The position numbers and the translations under genes were made by a program. Of a stretch of 64,000 bases of DNA, positions 1 to 8,506 are shown in pieces. The stretch comes from an uncultured Nitrospirota bacterium (lineage in GTDB: Bacteria; Nitrospirota; Nitrospiria; Nitrospirales; UBA8639): positions 186,001 through 250,000 of the forward strand of contig CAKZPV010000003.1 in assembly GCA_937139405.1 (NCBI GenBank), written 5' to 3'. Every line of letters begins with the position of its first letter. Positions within the stretch are counted from its first letter, which is position 1. The notes below the pieces were generated by a model. That model had not been told where the DNA came from. It was given only the letters and a program-made list of their open reading frames with translations, and did no database searches.

Positions 1-1242
1 CGTCAGCTTTCCCGCACCAGCGGCGGGCGTCATTCCGATGCCAGGATGCGGATCGTGGTCAAAGCTGCACACCGCCATGGCGTTATCCTCATCGAGGACC
101 ACGACGGCGGTTGGTGCCGAGAACTTGAGCACGTCTTCCCGCTCAATCCCCGGTCCGATACCGGAGTCGAAATTCATGCTGTTGGATTGATCGAGCACCA
201 TTGCGACAGCCGCCGAGGGGCGCGCAATTGTATTGGCGGTGAGGTCGACATCAAATTCCTCACTGGTCTCATCACAGCGAATGGTGACGGTGCCCGTGGC
301 CGTATCTCCATCGCTGGTGCCCTGATAGGTGAGCCAAAGACGCCCTTTCGTGTCTACGTCAGGATCGGCCGTGATCGGTGAGGCCATCACGCCGAATGTT
401 GTAGCAGGTGGCCCGGTGATTACGGTTGGGCCATTGACCACAGTAAAGTGCACGGGCTCACAGGCGTTGACGCTAAACACAGCGGCACCCAAGCGTGTCT
501 CACCCTCCGGTACCTCAATAAAGTTGATGACTGACGTATCCAGTACCACCTCTGGCAGGTCTTGCTCGAGTCCGGGAGGATATTGGTAAAGATTAATAGT
601 GCGGTGATCGATAACATCTGCAGGCGTGGTACTCCATGGTGCCATAGCATCGTTCAGACCGAAACCAGCACCGCTCGAGACGAAAGCTGCGCCGGGATGG
701 AGCAGTTGCCACTGCGCCCAGATCACGTCGATCCAGCAGTGATGCAGATAGAAGACGGGATCACCGGGTGAAGATGACGTAACCATCACGCCGCTCACCC
801 ACCTGTGCGGAGGGTTATGCAAGGCATTGCCCTCTGCGTATGGATGAAGAGCATCGTACGTATCATGACCTAGTGCCGTTTGCACGTTATCGGGTGGTGG
901 CAGTGTGTCGGAACCGAGTACTCTCCCGAGTCCCCAGGCGGCATCGAACTGCCCCAAGAAGTCGTTGTCCCAGAGTGGATCGGACGGACTGGTATCGACA
1001 GTTGAGTTCCAGTATGGAATCGAAATGTCGGGATGGTAGGAGCGGAGCGCATCCTCGAACCGTCGTAGAAACTCGCGGTGCCAGGGTAGAAACTGCGAGT
1101 GTCCATGCGCGGCACCAAAGAACGCATCATGATCGTTGGCGAACTGATCCACGACGCCAGTTGATTTCAAATGGTGAAGTGCCTGCACGAAACGGTCTCG
1201 CTCAGTTTTCGTAAGGTCACGGTAATTTTTTCGGCAGCGCAT
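1..1242 (-). CDS. Tyrosinase-like copper oxidase with C-terminal vWA-like domain (3' end outside window)
   Basis: This gene is absent from the ORF track because it has no stop inside the window; I translated it by hand (414 residues visible). The N-terminal part has a CuA-type motif (HGHSQFLPWHREFL) and a CuB-type motif (HNPPHRW, then DPVFYLHH), the two three-histidine copper sites of tyrosinases, which oxidise phenols to quinones. After a beta-rich linker comes VAMVLDQSNSM, a DxSxS metal-adhesion (MIDAS) motif of von Willebrand A domains, followed by typical vWA spacing to the window edge. I see no signal peptide. The ATG at 1242 follows AGGGAGG and lies one base after the stop of the upstream 82-residue ORF, so the two are probably translationally coupled. 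The copper chemistry is well supported; the substrate is unknown and the vWA role (adhesion or assembly) is inferred. GC content is higher than in the DNA to its right, which may indicate transfer. Confidence 0.88.
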   Translation of the reverse strand, partial: MRCRKNYRDLTKTERDRFVQALHHLKSTGVVDQFANDHDAFFGAAHGHSQFLPWHREFLRRFEDALRSYHPDISIPYWNSTVDTSPSDPLWDNDFLGQFDAAWGLGRVLGSDTLPPPDNVQTALGHDTYDALHPYAEGNALHNPPHRWVSGVMVTSSSPGDPVFYLHHCWIDVIWAQWQLLHPGAAFVSSGAGFGLNDAMAPWSTTPADVIDHRTINLYQYPPGLEQDLPEVVLDTSVINFIEVPEGETRLGAAVFSVNACEPVHFTVVNGPTVITGPPATTFGVMASPITADPDVDTKGRLWLTYQGTSDGDTATGTVTIRCDETSEEFDVDLTANTIARPSAAVAMVLDQSNSMNFDSGIGPGIEREDVLKFSAPTAVVVLDEDNAMAVCSFDHDPHPGIGMTPAAGAGKLT

Positions 1243-1243
1243 A

Positions 1244-1492
1244 TCATTTCCCTCCCTTTTCGGTCTGGCGTTCAGGCCGAACTTTGGTAGCCTTTCGCTG
1301 GTGGTCGATATACTTTCGGGCGAGATCCATTAGGTTATCGCTCCAGTCGTACGCATACTCGCGCAGAAAGTATGATCCGTTCGCCAGCTGACGGTAGCGC
1401 ATAAGTCTCTTGTCAATAAGAAGTTCGGGCTTGCCTTCGCGGTCCTGCATCTCGATACGATGTCCCTTGTGCTCTTCATATGTAGGTTTCAT
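1244..1492 (-). CDS. Small hypothetical protein coupled to the tyrosinase
   Basis: An 82-residue, charged, probably cytoplasmic protein with no signal peptide or membrane segment. It starts at an ATG behind an AGGAGG-like site and its TGA ends one base before the tyrosinase ATG, so the pair is almost certainly one transcript. It has aromatic-rich central segments (SYFLREYAYDW) and a lysine/arginine-rich tail. I do not recognise the family. Some tyrosinases need a small helper protein for copper loading, but this one lacks cysteine and has few histidines, so a caddie role is not supported by the sequence. Confidence 0.75.
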   Translation of the reverse strand: MKPTYEEHKGHRIEMQDREGKPELLIDKRLMRYRQLANGSYFLREYAYDWSDNLMDLARKYIDHQRKATKVRPERQTEKGGK

Positions 1493-2665
1493 CTGAGTCC
1501 TCCTCCCGCCGTGAATATTTCAATTTGCAATGCCTGTATCAGATTCTTGTAGCTCAGGCTGCCGGCATTTTATTGGTCTAGCATCGTTCGCATGTTGCAT
1601 GGGTGGAATCTGATAGCTCCCTTGAGGGTGAGGCTTTCGACAATGGATTAGACAGAAGACGATATTCCTCCTTTTTCCTTCTGAACTGGTGACAGTGAGT
1701 TGTTGGCTTTCCTATTAATCGACTCATCGATCTTTGAACCTGTTGCTCTTGTTAGTTAAGTTTGCAAACAACACGCCAAGATAGGCTGGCGTGCTTACCT
1801 ACTTGTGAAATGAACAGATGTCCTTGAATTGTTAGAGTAAGTTTCCAATGCGAAGTAGGCGTGCTGAGAAAGGACCATTTGTATAAGCAGATTGAATGTA
1901 TCCATTTAGATGACGTGTTGTACCCAAATGAATAAAAAGATGATTGAGGACGGTAATCGAGAAACCCCACGCACAGTGTTTTCTTGTTCCTGCTCAAATG
2001 TCGTTGTTTCGCTCGGCCACGCGAAGTCAACGAGCATTCTGTGGTTCTTTTGTATAAGGGCCTTCTTCTCCTTCGCTGTCCACAATCATCAGGACGGAGG
2101 CACGTCCAGTTGTGAGTTGGCATGACAATTTTTCGGACTAACTGAATAGTTGCTGAAAACGAACCTGTCATATGAGAAAGAACAGCTTAAGAACCAATTG
2201 GCCCTAGTCGGTCTTTTTCCTGGTTCACGTCAAGATATACCTAAGTGCACTTTACTCTTCTAACAAACTTTCATCTCGCCACATCATCCTTTACCGATTC
2301 TCTGCGGAAGGTAATATTTCTATCGAGGACCACATGCATGCTGAACATTGTTCAACTGGTTGTCGTCATGGTCGTGAAAAACCTTCCTGGTCATTTCGGG
2401 TATTTGACGCTTATTGGAGACGCTAGCGGTCAACTGGTGGTGCTGCCGAAATTACTCGCCACGCACCGGTACAAAATTATCGATGGTGAGCAAGTTAACT
2501 GGGTATAGTATTCGCGTCGATCAGCATGACCGGTCTTCCCCTGATTTTTGCGGGACCACCTAAATAGAGTCACAAGAGGCATGGTCGTTTCGTTTTACCT
2601 AGCTAATGAAGAGAGGCTGGGTATGGAGAGGGAGAGTGCTGCATCTCACGAGTAATGATATTGGG
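1493..2665. other. Gene-poor stretch
   Basis: No convincing gene. The ORF-track entries here (1752-2171 minus, 1910-2125 plus, 2245-2508 plus) have no family signature or clear ribosome binding site and read like chance ORFs or badly decayed sequence. One hairpin (listed separately) is the only structure I can support. Confidence 0.5.
1772..1793 (-). terminator. Possible hairpin terminator (minus strand)
   Basis: A 7 bp stem CACGCCA/TGGCGTG with an 8-base loop. Read on the minus strand it is followed by TTGTTTGC, a weak U-rich tail. No intact gene lies immediately upstream on that strand, so it may be a relic. Confidence 0.3.
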
Positions 2666-2769
2666 GAGAACCACTGAATCACTGTCAGTGGACCTGTAGG
2701 CGAAAAGTCCTTACCGGCGAAGGATTTGCTGTGAGCTCTGATTGAGAAAAACCTGTTGTGGGACCTGTT
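2666..2769 (+). repeat. Dispersed repeat, copy 1
   Basis: The first of three copies of a roughly 100 bp sequence in the same orientation. Over the last 65 or so bases it is nearly identical to copy 2 (shared blocks include AAAGTCCTTACCGGCGAAGG and CCTGTTGTGGGACCTGTT), while its left part is more diverged. It lies just past the 3' end of the oxyR-like gene. No ORF or terminal inverted repeat is evident, so it could be a non-autonomous element or a structured intergenic repeat. Confidence 0.85.
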
Positions 2770-2808
2770 GGGACAGGCTGAAGGTGGAATGGTTAAGGAA
2801 CCTTTGGT

Positions 2809-3708
2809 CTATTTCGGTAATGCTTCCAAAATTTGCGATTTCAAGGCTTTGACCATTCCCTCCTTTAAATATCCTTTTCGTAGTGTGAGATACACCGTGC
2901 GCTGTGGTCTCTTGCCAGAGAATGTTCGCAAGAGCTTCTTTTCTTTCGGATGAAGTTTTAGCGTGGCAAGGTACGGCAGCAGGGTATAGCCAAAATTCTC
3001 TTGCACCAACAATCTGAGTGACTCCAGATTTCCAATCTTAAAATTGACATGCCCAGGTAGCTGTGACACATCCTGTCGAAGACTACATGCGCTGATAACT
3101 GCGTCGCTTAAGCAGTGTCCTTCTTCCAGCAACCAAAGATCTGTCAAACAGATATCGCTAATTGACACCTGTGCCTTTTTCAGCAGCTTATGGTCTTTAT
3201 GGACAAATAACAGAAACTCTTCGTCGTACAACCGTTCCTGGATATACAACTTCTCATCTTCCTGTGTGGCAACAATGGCCACATCAATGTTCTCACGCTC
3301 TAATTGCTTGAGACAGCTGTGAGTCGTAACCTCAGAAATGCTGAGATCAACTTGAGGATAGGTGTGATTAAAGGACTTGAGAAATCGCGGCACTAAATAC
3401 GGGGAAATGGTTGGAATGACTCCGACGTTGAGTTCGCCCATGAGTCCGTGTTTTTGCGTGTGAACCAGTTCGGGAATCCTCAAGGCTTCATTCTGTAGCA
3501 CTTTGGCCTGTTCAATAATGAGCGCCCCGATCTTGGTGGGGCGAATGGGCGATTGTGATCGATCAAAGATGATGACCCCCAACTCCTCCTCGAGTTTGTG
3601 AATCTGTGTACTGAGGGCAGGTTGACTGACGAAACGAGAGTCCGCCGCCCCCCGAAAACTTCTTACCTTTGCCACGGCCAACAGATATTCGATTTGGGTC
3701 AAGGTCAT
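2809..3708 (-). CDS. oxyR: OxyR-type LysR peroxide-response regulator
   Basis: A 299-residue LysR-type regulator of normal length. The N-terminal helix-turn-helix (SRFVSQPALSTQIHKLEEELG) is followed by a substrate-binding-like regulatory domain. The redox signature of OxyR is present: EEGHCLSDAVISAC has two cysteines nine residues apart, matching Cys199 and Cys208 of E. coli OxyR, which form a disulphide on contact with H2O2. It is transcribed divergently from the adjacent catalase, the classic OxyR/catalase arrangement, and the shared 145 bp spacer holds LysR-style dyads. It most likely activates the catalase under peroxide stress and regulates itself. Confidence 0.93.
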   Translation of the reverse strand: MTLTQIEYLLAVAKVRSFRGAADSRFVSQPALSTQIHKLEEELGVIIFDRSQSPIRPTKIGALIIEQAKVLQNEALRIPELVHTQKHGLMGELNVGVIPTISPYLVPRFLKSFNHTYPQVDLSISEVTTHSCLKQLERENIDVAIVATQEDEKLYIQERLYDEEFLLFVHKDHKLLKKAQVSISDICLTDLWLLEEGHCLSDAVISACSLRQDVSQLPGHVNFKIGNLESLRLLVQENFGYTLLPYLATLKLHPKEKKLLRTFSGKRPQRTVYLTLRKGYLKEGMVKALKSQILEALPK

Positions 3709-3723
3709 TGTCTCACCTCTTTT

Positions 3724-3770
3724 GATAAGTAAAAGTTATCATATTATAGAATAATAGTATTTTACTTATC
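3724..3770. promoter_or_regulatory. Candidate OxyR operator between oxyR and katA
   Basis: The outer arms GATAAGTAAAA and TTTTACTTATC form an 11 bp perfect inverted repeat. The left part contains ATAA-N7-TTAT, fitting the LysR T-N11-A box, and a second ATAG-N7-GTAT follows six bases later. OxyR sites are expected to be four ATAG-like elements spaced by seven, so the match is near but not exact. It sits between the divergent starts of oxyR and the catalase. Confidence 0.55.
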
Positions 3771-3853
3771 ACGCCATATTTGCGATATCTAATACATCGA
3801 GAGGCAAGAACAAAAGAATATCACTCTGAACAAGAAAAGAAGGAGAATCTATC

Positions 3854-5302
3854 ATGGCCAAACAACCACTCACCACCTCTGCTGGAATGCCCGTATCTGA
3901 TGATGAAAATAGTTTGTCGTTTGGACCACGAGGCCCATTAGCGCTTCAGGACCATTACTTAGTTGAGAAACTCGCCCATTTTAACCGCGAACGAATCCCA
4001 GAACGAGTCGTTCATGCGCGAGGGTCTGGAGCCTATGGAACCTTTACCGTCACCAACAGTCTCAAGGATTTTACCCTGGCCAACTTTCTGCAACGAAACG
4101 GGCAACAAACGGAACTCTTTCTTCGCTTTAGTACGGTGGCAGGGGAACAGGGGTCATCCGACATGATCCGAGATCCCAGAGGGTTTGCCGTGAAGTTTTA
4201 CACCAAAGAAGGGAACTATGATGTCGTTGGCAATAACACGCCCGTATTTTTCTTACGAGATCCTCTTAAGTTTCCCGACTTCATTCATTCACAAAAACGC
4301 TGTCCGATGCGTAATGTCACCAATCCTGATGCCGTGTGGGATTTTTGGGCACACAACCCCCAATCGCTCCATCAAATCACAATCCTTTTTAGCGACCGAG
4401 GTATCCCCAAAAGTTTTCGGCATATGAATGGATATGGGTCGCACACATTTAGCTTTTGGAATACCAAAGGAGAACGGTTTTGGTTTAAATGGCATTTTAA
4501 AACCAATCAGGGAATCCAATGCCTCACGAATGAGGAAGCAGGAGAATATGTCAAAAACAAGCCTTGGGCCGCTCAGGAAGACTTGTTTGATAGCATCAAA
4601 TATAAGGTGTTCCCATCATGGACGATCTATGTTCAGATCATGCCGGAACCAGACGCGGAAACACATCCGGGAACCTTTGATCTGACGAAGGTCTGGTCCC
4701 ATAAGGACTACCCGCTGATGGAGGTGGGGCAATTGGAGCTGAATAAGAACCCGAACAATTACTTTGCAGAAGTGGAACAGAGCGCCATGTCACCGTCAAA
4801 CTTCGTTCCGGGGATTGGCCCCAGCCCCGACAAAATGCTGCAGGCACGGTTGTTCGCCTATCCCGATGCGCACCGATACCGGCTTGGGGCGAATTACAAT
4901 ACGCTTGACGTGAACCGCCCGCGAGCAGCTGCGGTCAATACCTATCAACGAGATGGCCAGATGTGCCCCTATCAAATCGGTTCCAAGAATTTCGGCACCT
5001 ACGACAACTCGACCTTTGATGGGCAAGATCATCCGTCGGGCGACGCCACGTATAAGGAACCCCCATTGAAGCTTTCACCAGCAACACTTGATCGTTTTGA
5101 TCATCGTGATAGGAATGATGAGTATCTTCAACCGGCCAATCTTTTTAAGCTGATGAATGAGAGCCAGAAAGGACAGCTGGCCTCGAATATTGCTGGCGCA
5201 CTCAGTGCGGCGAGAGACGAGATTCAAGAGAGAATGTTAGAACATTTCTATCTCGTGAGTGAAGCATACGGCAATTTAGTGAAAACCGAATTAGGCAAGT
5301 AA
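3854..5302 (+). CDS. katA: Monofunctional haem catalase
   Basis: A 482-residue catalase, the usual length of small-subunit (clade 3-like) enzymes that convert H2O2 to water and oxygen. Visible motifs are IPERVVHARGSGAYG (catalytic His54), the RFSTVAGEQGS and DPRGFAVKFYT blocks, the NNTPVFF segment containing the distal asparagine, and the haem-ligand motif RLFAYPDAHRYRLG with Tyr336. The start is an ATG eight bases after AAGGAGA. It is divergent from oxyR and probably activated by it. The protein has no signal peptide and should be cytoplasmic. A 9 bp hairpin follows the stop. Confidence 0.97.
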   Translation: MAKQPLTTSAGMPVSDDENSLSFGPRGPLALQDHYLVEKLAHFNRERIPERVVHARGSGAYGTFTVTNSLKDFTLANFLQRNGQQTELFLRFSTVAGEQGSSDMIRDPRGFAVKFYTKEGNYDVVGNNTPVFFLRDPLKFPDFIHSQKRCPMRNVTNPDAVWDFWAHNPQSLHQITILFSDRGIPKSFRHMNGYGSHTFSFWNTKGERFWFKWHFKTNQGIQCLTNEEAGEYVKNKPWAAQEDLFDSIKYKVFPSWTIYVQIMPEPDAETHPGTFDLTKVWSHKDYPLMEVGQLELNKNPNNYFAEVEQSAMSPSNFVPGIGPSPDKMLQARLFAYPDAHRYRLGANYNTLDVNRPRAAAVNTYQRDGQMCPYQIGSKNFGTYDNSTFDGQDHPSGDATYKEPPLKLSPATLDRFDHRDRNDEYLQPANLFKLMNESQKGQLASNIAGALSAARDEIQERMLEHFYLVSEAYGNLVKTELGK

Positions 5303-5320
5303 TATCAGTTAATTTGATGT

Positions 5321-5352
5321 CAGCTTTCAGCTTCTCTAGAGGTTGAAAGCTG
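5321..5352 (+). terminator. Hairpin after the catalase gene
   Basis: Perfect 9 bp stem CAGCTTTCA/TGAAAGCTG with a 14-base loop, 18 bases after the catalase stop. There is no clear T-tract, so it could be a weak terminator or an mRNA 3' stabilising hairpin. Confidence 0.4.
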
Positions 5353-5575
5353 GCAGCTCTGATGCTGCGTCGGTCAGAGTCTTCTAAAGCGATCTATTTT
5401 TTGCATATCTCAATCATATCGGATTCAATGGTCAACGCTCTGCCGAAGGCTTATTGAGAGCTCCTATCTCGCCCATGGCGAATGGTCTTCCCGTGGTTCA
5501 TGTTGACTAAAAGGAGGCGCTGATGGGAAATAAGGATTTAATCCGACTGAACTATGTAGAGTCCACTACGAATCA

Positions 5576-5677
5576 GAGCAGCTGATTTATAGTCAGTGGG
5601 CGTGTGGGAGAAAAGTCCTTACCGGCGAAGGATTTGCTATGAGCTCTGATTGAGAAAAACCTGTTGTGGGACCTGTT
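5576..5677 (+). repeat. Dispersed repeat, copy 2
   Basis: Second copy, roughly 90 percent identical to copy 1 by eye and nearly identical over the distal 65 bases. It sits between the catalase gene and the minus-strand NTF2-like gene. Copies 1 and 2 bracket the oxyR-katA pair in direct orientation. Confidence 0.85.
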
Positions 5678-5719
5678 TCTGAATGGTTAGTTTTCCCTGA
5701 CATTGCCTCGAATAACTTG

Positions 5720-6052
5720 CTAGGAGAAGTTCTTGGTATCAAAGACCAAAAGTATTTCACAAATCTTCTCTCCTCGTAGTTTGAAGAACTGAGCAATTGT
5801 CAGACATCCTGATGGTTTATTGTATTCATAGAAAACGGAAATACCGGTCTCACTTTCCGCTATCTCAAGTATTTCGTACCGGCTTGGCTTGGGAGGGTTT
5901 TCCCGAAGGGACTGAATATATTCGTCGCGAGATTTGAATGTGTGTAAAGGGCCGGTTAATTGAAAATCCAACGCCAAGACCGCCTCTACCCCGCTGATAT
6001 CCCCTTTGCAAAAGCATGTCAGGTATTCGAGAACGATATCGCGATTGGTCAT
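5720..6052 (-). CDS. NTF2-like / SnoaL-like small protein
   Basis: I choose the internal ATG at 6052 (110 residues, MTNRDIVLEYL) because GGGAG lies directly upstream; the track start at 6097 has no such site. The length and the pattern of an N-terminal helix (LEYLTCFCKGD) followed by a curved beta sheet fit the NTF2/SnoaL cone fold, including the QLTGPLHTFKSRDEYIQSL stretch typical of these proteins. Members range from isomerases and cyclases to ligand-binding proteins, so no reaction can be assigned. It is divergent from another NTF2-like gene. Confidence 0.72.
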   Translation of the reverse strand: MTNRDIVLEYLTCFCKGDISGVEAVLALDFQLTGPLHTFKSRDEYIQSLRENPPKPSRYEILEIAESETGISVFYEYNKPSGCLTIAQFFKLRGEKICEILLVFDTKNFS

Positions 6053-6151
6053 GTATTCTCCCTTCCGTATGGCAATTCCCAGACTCCCTGAATACAATCT
6101 TCTCTCTTATCCCTTAGATAATCAATGTCAGAAAACAGGAGAATGACGGTT

Positions 6152-6538
6152 ATGACTGATCAACTTGAACAGAATAAGAAGAACGCGAAAGCTTTCTATG
6201 AGTTAATGTTTAACCAAGGACAACCCGCCAAAGCGATAAAGCAATATGTGGGCGATACGTATATTCAACATAACCCTATGGTCGGCGATGGGAAGGATGC
6301 GTTCATTACGTTCTTTGAAAAAAGCGCACGAGACTATCCTGAGAAGCGCGTCGTAGTGAAACGTGCTCTAGCTGAAGGGAACTATGTGGTGTTGCATTGT
6401 CAGCAAGAATGGCCTGGGGATGATGATTACGCCAGCATGGACATCTTCCGATTTGATGACCACGGGAAAATCGTTGAACATTGGGATGTGTTGCAAATCA
6501 TTCCAGAAACCTCAGCTCACGACAATCCCATGTTTTAA
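6152..6538 (+). CDS. SnoaL-like NTF2-fold protein
   Basis: 128 residues from the ATG at 6152, chosen because AGGAG lies ten bases upstream; the track start at 6125 lies before this site. It has the features of the SnoaL-like aldol/cyclase group: a helix with [10 protein letters not shown], then [15 protein letters not shown] (a conserved QHNP segment), and the C-terminal strands [18 protein letters not shown]. These short proteins are cytoplasmic and often bind small molecules in a conical pocket. The real substrate is unknown. It is flanked by repeat copies 2 and 3 and head-to-head with the other NTF2-like gene. Confidence 0.8.
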   Translation: MTDQLEQNKKNAKAFYELMFNQGQPAKAIKQYVGDTYIQHNPMVGDGKDAFITFFEKSARDYPEKRVVVKRALAEGNYVVLHCQQEWPGDDDYASMDIFRFDDHGKIVEHWDVLQIIPETSAHDNPMF

Positions 6539-6608
6539 GACGAGGTCGAGAGTGTCGGGAAAGGTTGTTTCCGGGAAAACACTTGTGAGTAGGGCCAAAT
6601 AGGGGTAA

Positions 6609-6710
6609 GAGCAGCTGATCAACAGTCAGTGCGCCTGTGGGAGAAAATTTTTTATTGGTGAAGGCTTTGCCATGAATACTTATTGAGCGAAACCTGTTTT
6701 GAGACCTGTT
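6609..6710 (+). repeat. Dispersed repeat, copy 3 (more diverged)
   Basis: Third copy, same strand and same length as copy 2. It retains the start GAGCAGCTGAT, the GTCAGTG block and the ending CCTGTTTTGAGACCTGTT but differs in the centre. The remainder up to 6900 shows no gene. Confidence 0.7.
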
Positions 6711-6900
6711 ACTGAGGGGTGGCTGGTTGGAATGTATCTAGACAAAGATGAAGTATTGCACGGCAAGAGCTGACCACAGAGTCTTGATGATCACATTTAA
6801 ACTAATCAAAAGGCAAATCATGTAACAACAGACTTGACCCCTTTCCTTACCTATTTATGAATTTTCGTGCCTGACACGCCCCCTTTAATCCACGCCTAAA

Positions 6901-7629
6901 TTATCGATAAATGAGTGATTTCCATTCACAAAATTCGACAAGTGCCGATGAAAATGAGTCATGACGACCATGCGGTTCCCCGGTATTGGCCAGATTGAAA
7001 ATGCTAGGTCCTATACTTATATAAGTACTTTCAAATTTCGCTTGTTCATGTTTTTTGTAGACGTGTCTTCTTCGAACAGCTTGAACGGCTTTCGGCTCTT
7101 TGTCATGTAATTCCAAAATGTAGGACCGTAGTAATATGAAAATTGCATCGCAAAATTCTAGAACTTTGGTTTTTTCGGGGATTCGTCCTTTATGAATTAC
7201 TTCATTTCTAAACTTGCTTTGAGCACCGGTTAGCAGTTTGGGAGTATTTTTATTGTTTAAAGTATAGAGGAAAATAAACGCCCCCAATTGCCGTTCAGAA
7301 TGGTTCGATATTTTTTTCCAACTTTGGTCATACGCTGCAGGTTCTACCCCAGATTTTAAAGTGGTCAACTCTATATAAAATTCATAAAACCTTTCCAAGC
7401 ATGAACCCATATTCACCACGGCTTCTCGGAAATTTTCTTCGAGAAAGGCATTCATGCCAAAATTAAGAAGAATCTCAAAATGTTCATTTTGCAAAACCAT
7501 TTTAATTTCATGCCCTTGCGGGCATGTATTTAAATAAACACCGTCGTCACGAAATTGTACATCCATGAAGCAAGCCTCGATTTCCGGGTTATTTTTCTGA
7601 CATTCAAAACAGAAAACTCGATATTTCAT
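6901..7629 (-). CDS. Zinc-ribbon protein with HEPN-like Rx4H motif, function unknown
   Basis: 242 residues. The N-terminus holds a probable metal knuckle: CFEC, then CPQGH about 25 residues later. The middle is helical and contains FRNEVIHKGRIPE, whose R-N-x3-H spacing matches the Rx4-6H catalytic motif of HEPN ribonucleases. The C-terminal 40 residues look unstructured. HEPN domains are common in toxins and abortive-infection proteins, but many are inactive and no partner antitoxin (such as a MNT nucleotidyltransferase) lies next to it. It is AT-rich and isolated between intergenic stretches, which fits an acquired gene. Assignment as HEPN rests on one motif and predicted helices. Confidence 0.6.
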   Translation of the reverse strand: MKYRVFCFECQKNNPEIEACFMDVQFRDDGVYLNTCPQGHEIKMVLQNEHFEILLNFGMNAFLEENFREAVVNMGSCLERFYEFYIELTTLKSGVEPAAYDQSWKKISNHSERQLGAFIFLYTLNNKNTPKLLTGAQSKFRNEVIHKGRIPEKTKVLEFCDAIFILLRSYILELHDKEPKAVQAVRRRHVYKKHEQAKFESTYISIGPSIFNLANTGEPHGRHDSFSSALVEFCEWKSLIYR

Positions 7630-8190
7630 AAAGGCCTTCCTATAAAAGTCCTGCTAAACAGTAACCTTTCAACTCTGACAAAATTTTTCGATAAAATCTA
7701 GCAGGAGTGTGCTGATAGAAGAGAAAGACAGTGTGGAAGAAAGAACTCTCTAAAAGGATATGGGGTCAGGTCTTGCAATACTATATTGAATAAACGAAAA
7801 CAAGGTGCTTGACTCAGTGTTAGGCTCTAGCACTCTTGGTCAATCCGCGTGGGTATTCTCCTCGTTATCAGGTTCCTTCAGATAATTTGGCCTTCTCTTA
7901 TTTCTAGGAATTGTAAGACGCCAATTTTGGTAAATCTCACCCTAACGCCGAAGTACAAGGTAAAAAGAGGAGCCCAATTCCCAGAAATAGGTTTAGAACA
8001 GACTTTGCTCCGAATGGGGTGCTGGCGTGAACGATCTAGGAGATGAAGATATTGAAATAATTGTGTTCTAATTCGCCAGTTTCATCACTAAGAAATTTTT
8101 GGCAATTTACTGCCCCGATTTCTCTCTTTGAGAGAAATCCTATTTTTGCACAAAACGAACGCTCTTGAAATATTCTACAAGTCTATGAGG
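7630..8190. other. Gene-poor stretch
   Basis: No supported gene. The 65-residue plus-strand ORF at 7849 has no ribosome binding site or recognisable features. Confidence 0.5.
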
Positions 8191-8263
8191 TGAGTCGTAC
8201 CGGGGGCGAACCTGTGGCCCGCTGATTAAGAGTTAGCTGCTCTCCCATCCGAGTTAACGGTCC
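8191..8263 (-). pseudogene. Degenerate tRNA-Lys(CTT)-like sequence
   Basis: Read on the minus strand, 73 bases align along their whole length with a bacterial tRNA-Lys. A D-arm-like segment (TTAACTCGGATGGGAGAGC) is followed by an anticodon arm with loop CTCTTAA (anticodon CTT) flanked by GCTAA/TCAGC, and a T-arm with the GTTCG core. The acceptor stem (GGACCGT against ACGACTC) has two clear mismatches, and there is one mismatch each in the anticodon and T stems, so it is probably not functional. It may be a relic left by an element that carried or integrated into a tRNA gene. Confidence 0.6.
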
Positions 8264-8336
8264 ACAAATCAAGAAATTAAAAAGGAATGAGGCTAAATTT
8301 TTCTTTAGTTGATGCTGGGCGACCAAGCTGCCAGCC

Positions 8337-8506
8337 TGCAGGCTTTCTTGATTCTCCGAACCAACCCAATAATCTTGTCCATCACCTGTTGGGATCGTCG
8401 TTCCTCTACTGAATTCAGGTTTTTCATGTCTTTTTTCGTATCGGGATCGGGCCGCATTTTTTGATACTAAATAAAATCCTGGATCACCTTCTGCATTTCG
8501 TCAAAC
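8337..8506 (-). pseudogene. 3' fragment of a second SelO-like gene
   Basis: About 170 bases closely resemble the last part of the intact SelO-like gene (12769-12943), including the segments encoding the ends of the ...RENRESL and ...DPEKKK regions, but with indels and a TAA-type disruption. No start or catalytic region is present. A second fragment of the same gene lies at 9983-10080. The intervening 1.5 kb carries toxin-antitoxin-like genes, so a duplicate copy appears to have been split and decayed. Confidence 0.8.

Noticed and set aside
1752-2171. 139-residue minus-strand ORF
   Set aside because: No family signature, odd composition (RRRRR and scattered Cys and Trp), no ribosome binding site, and better explained as chance or decayed DNA.
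2530-2570. Possible insertion-sequence end (CCCCTGATTTTTGCGGGACC)
   Set aside because: It resembles IS terminal sequences in feel only; no matching inverted end or transposase remains in the window.
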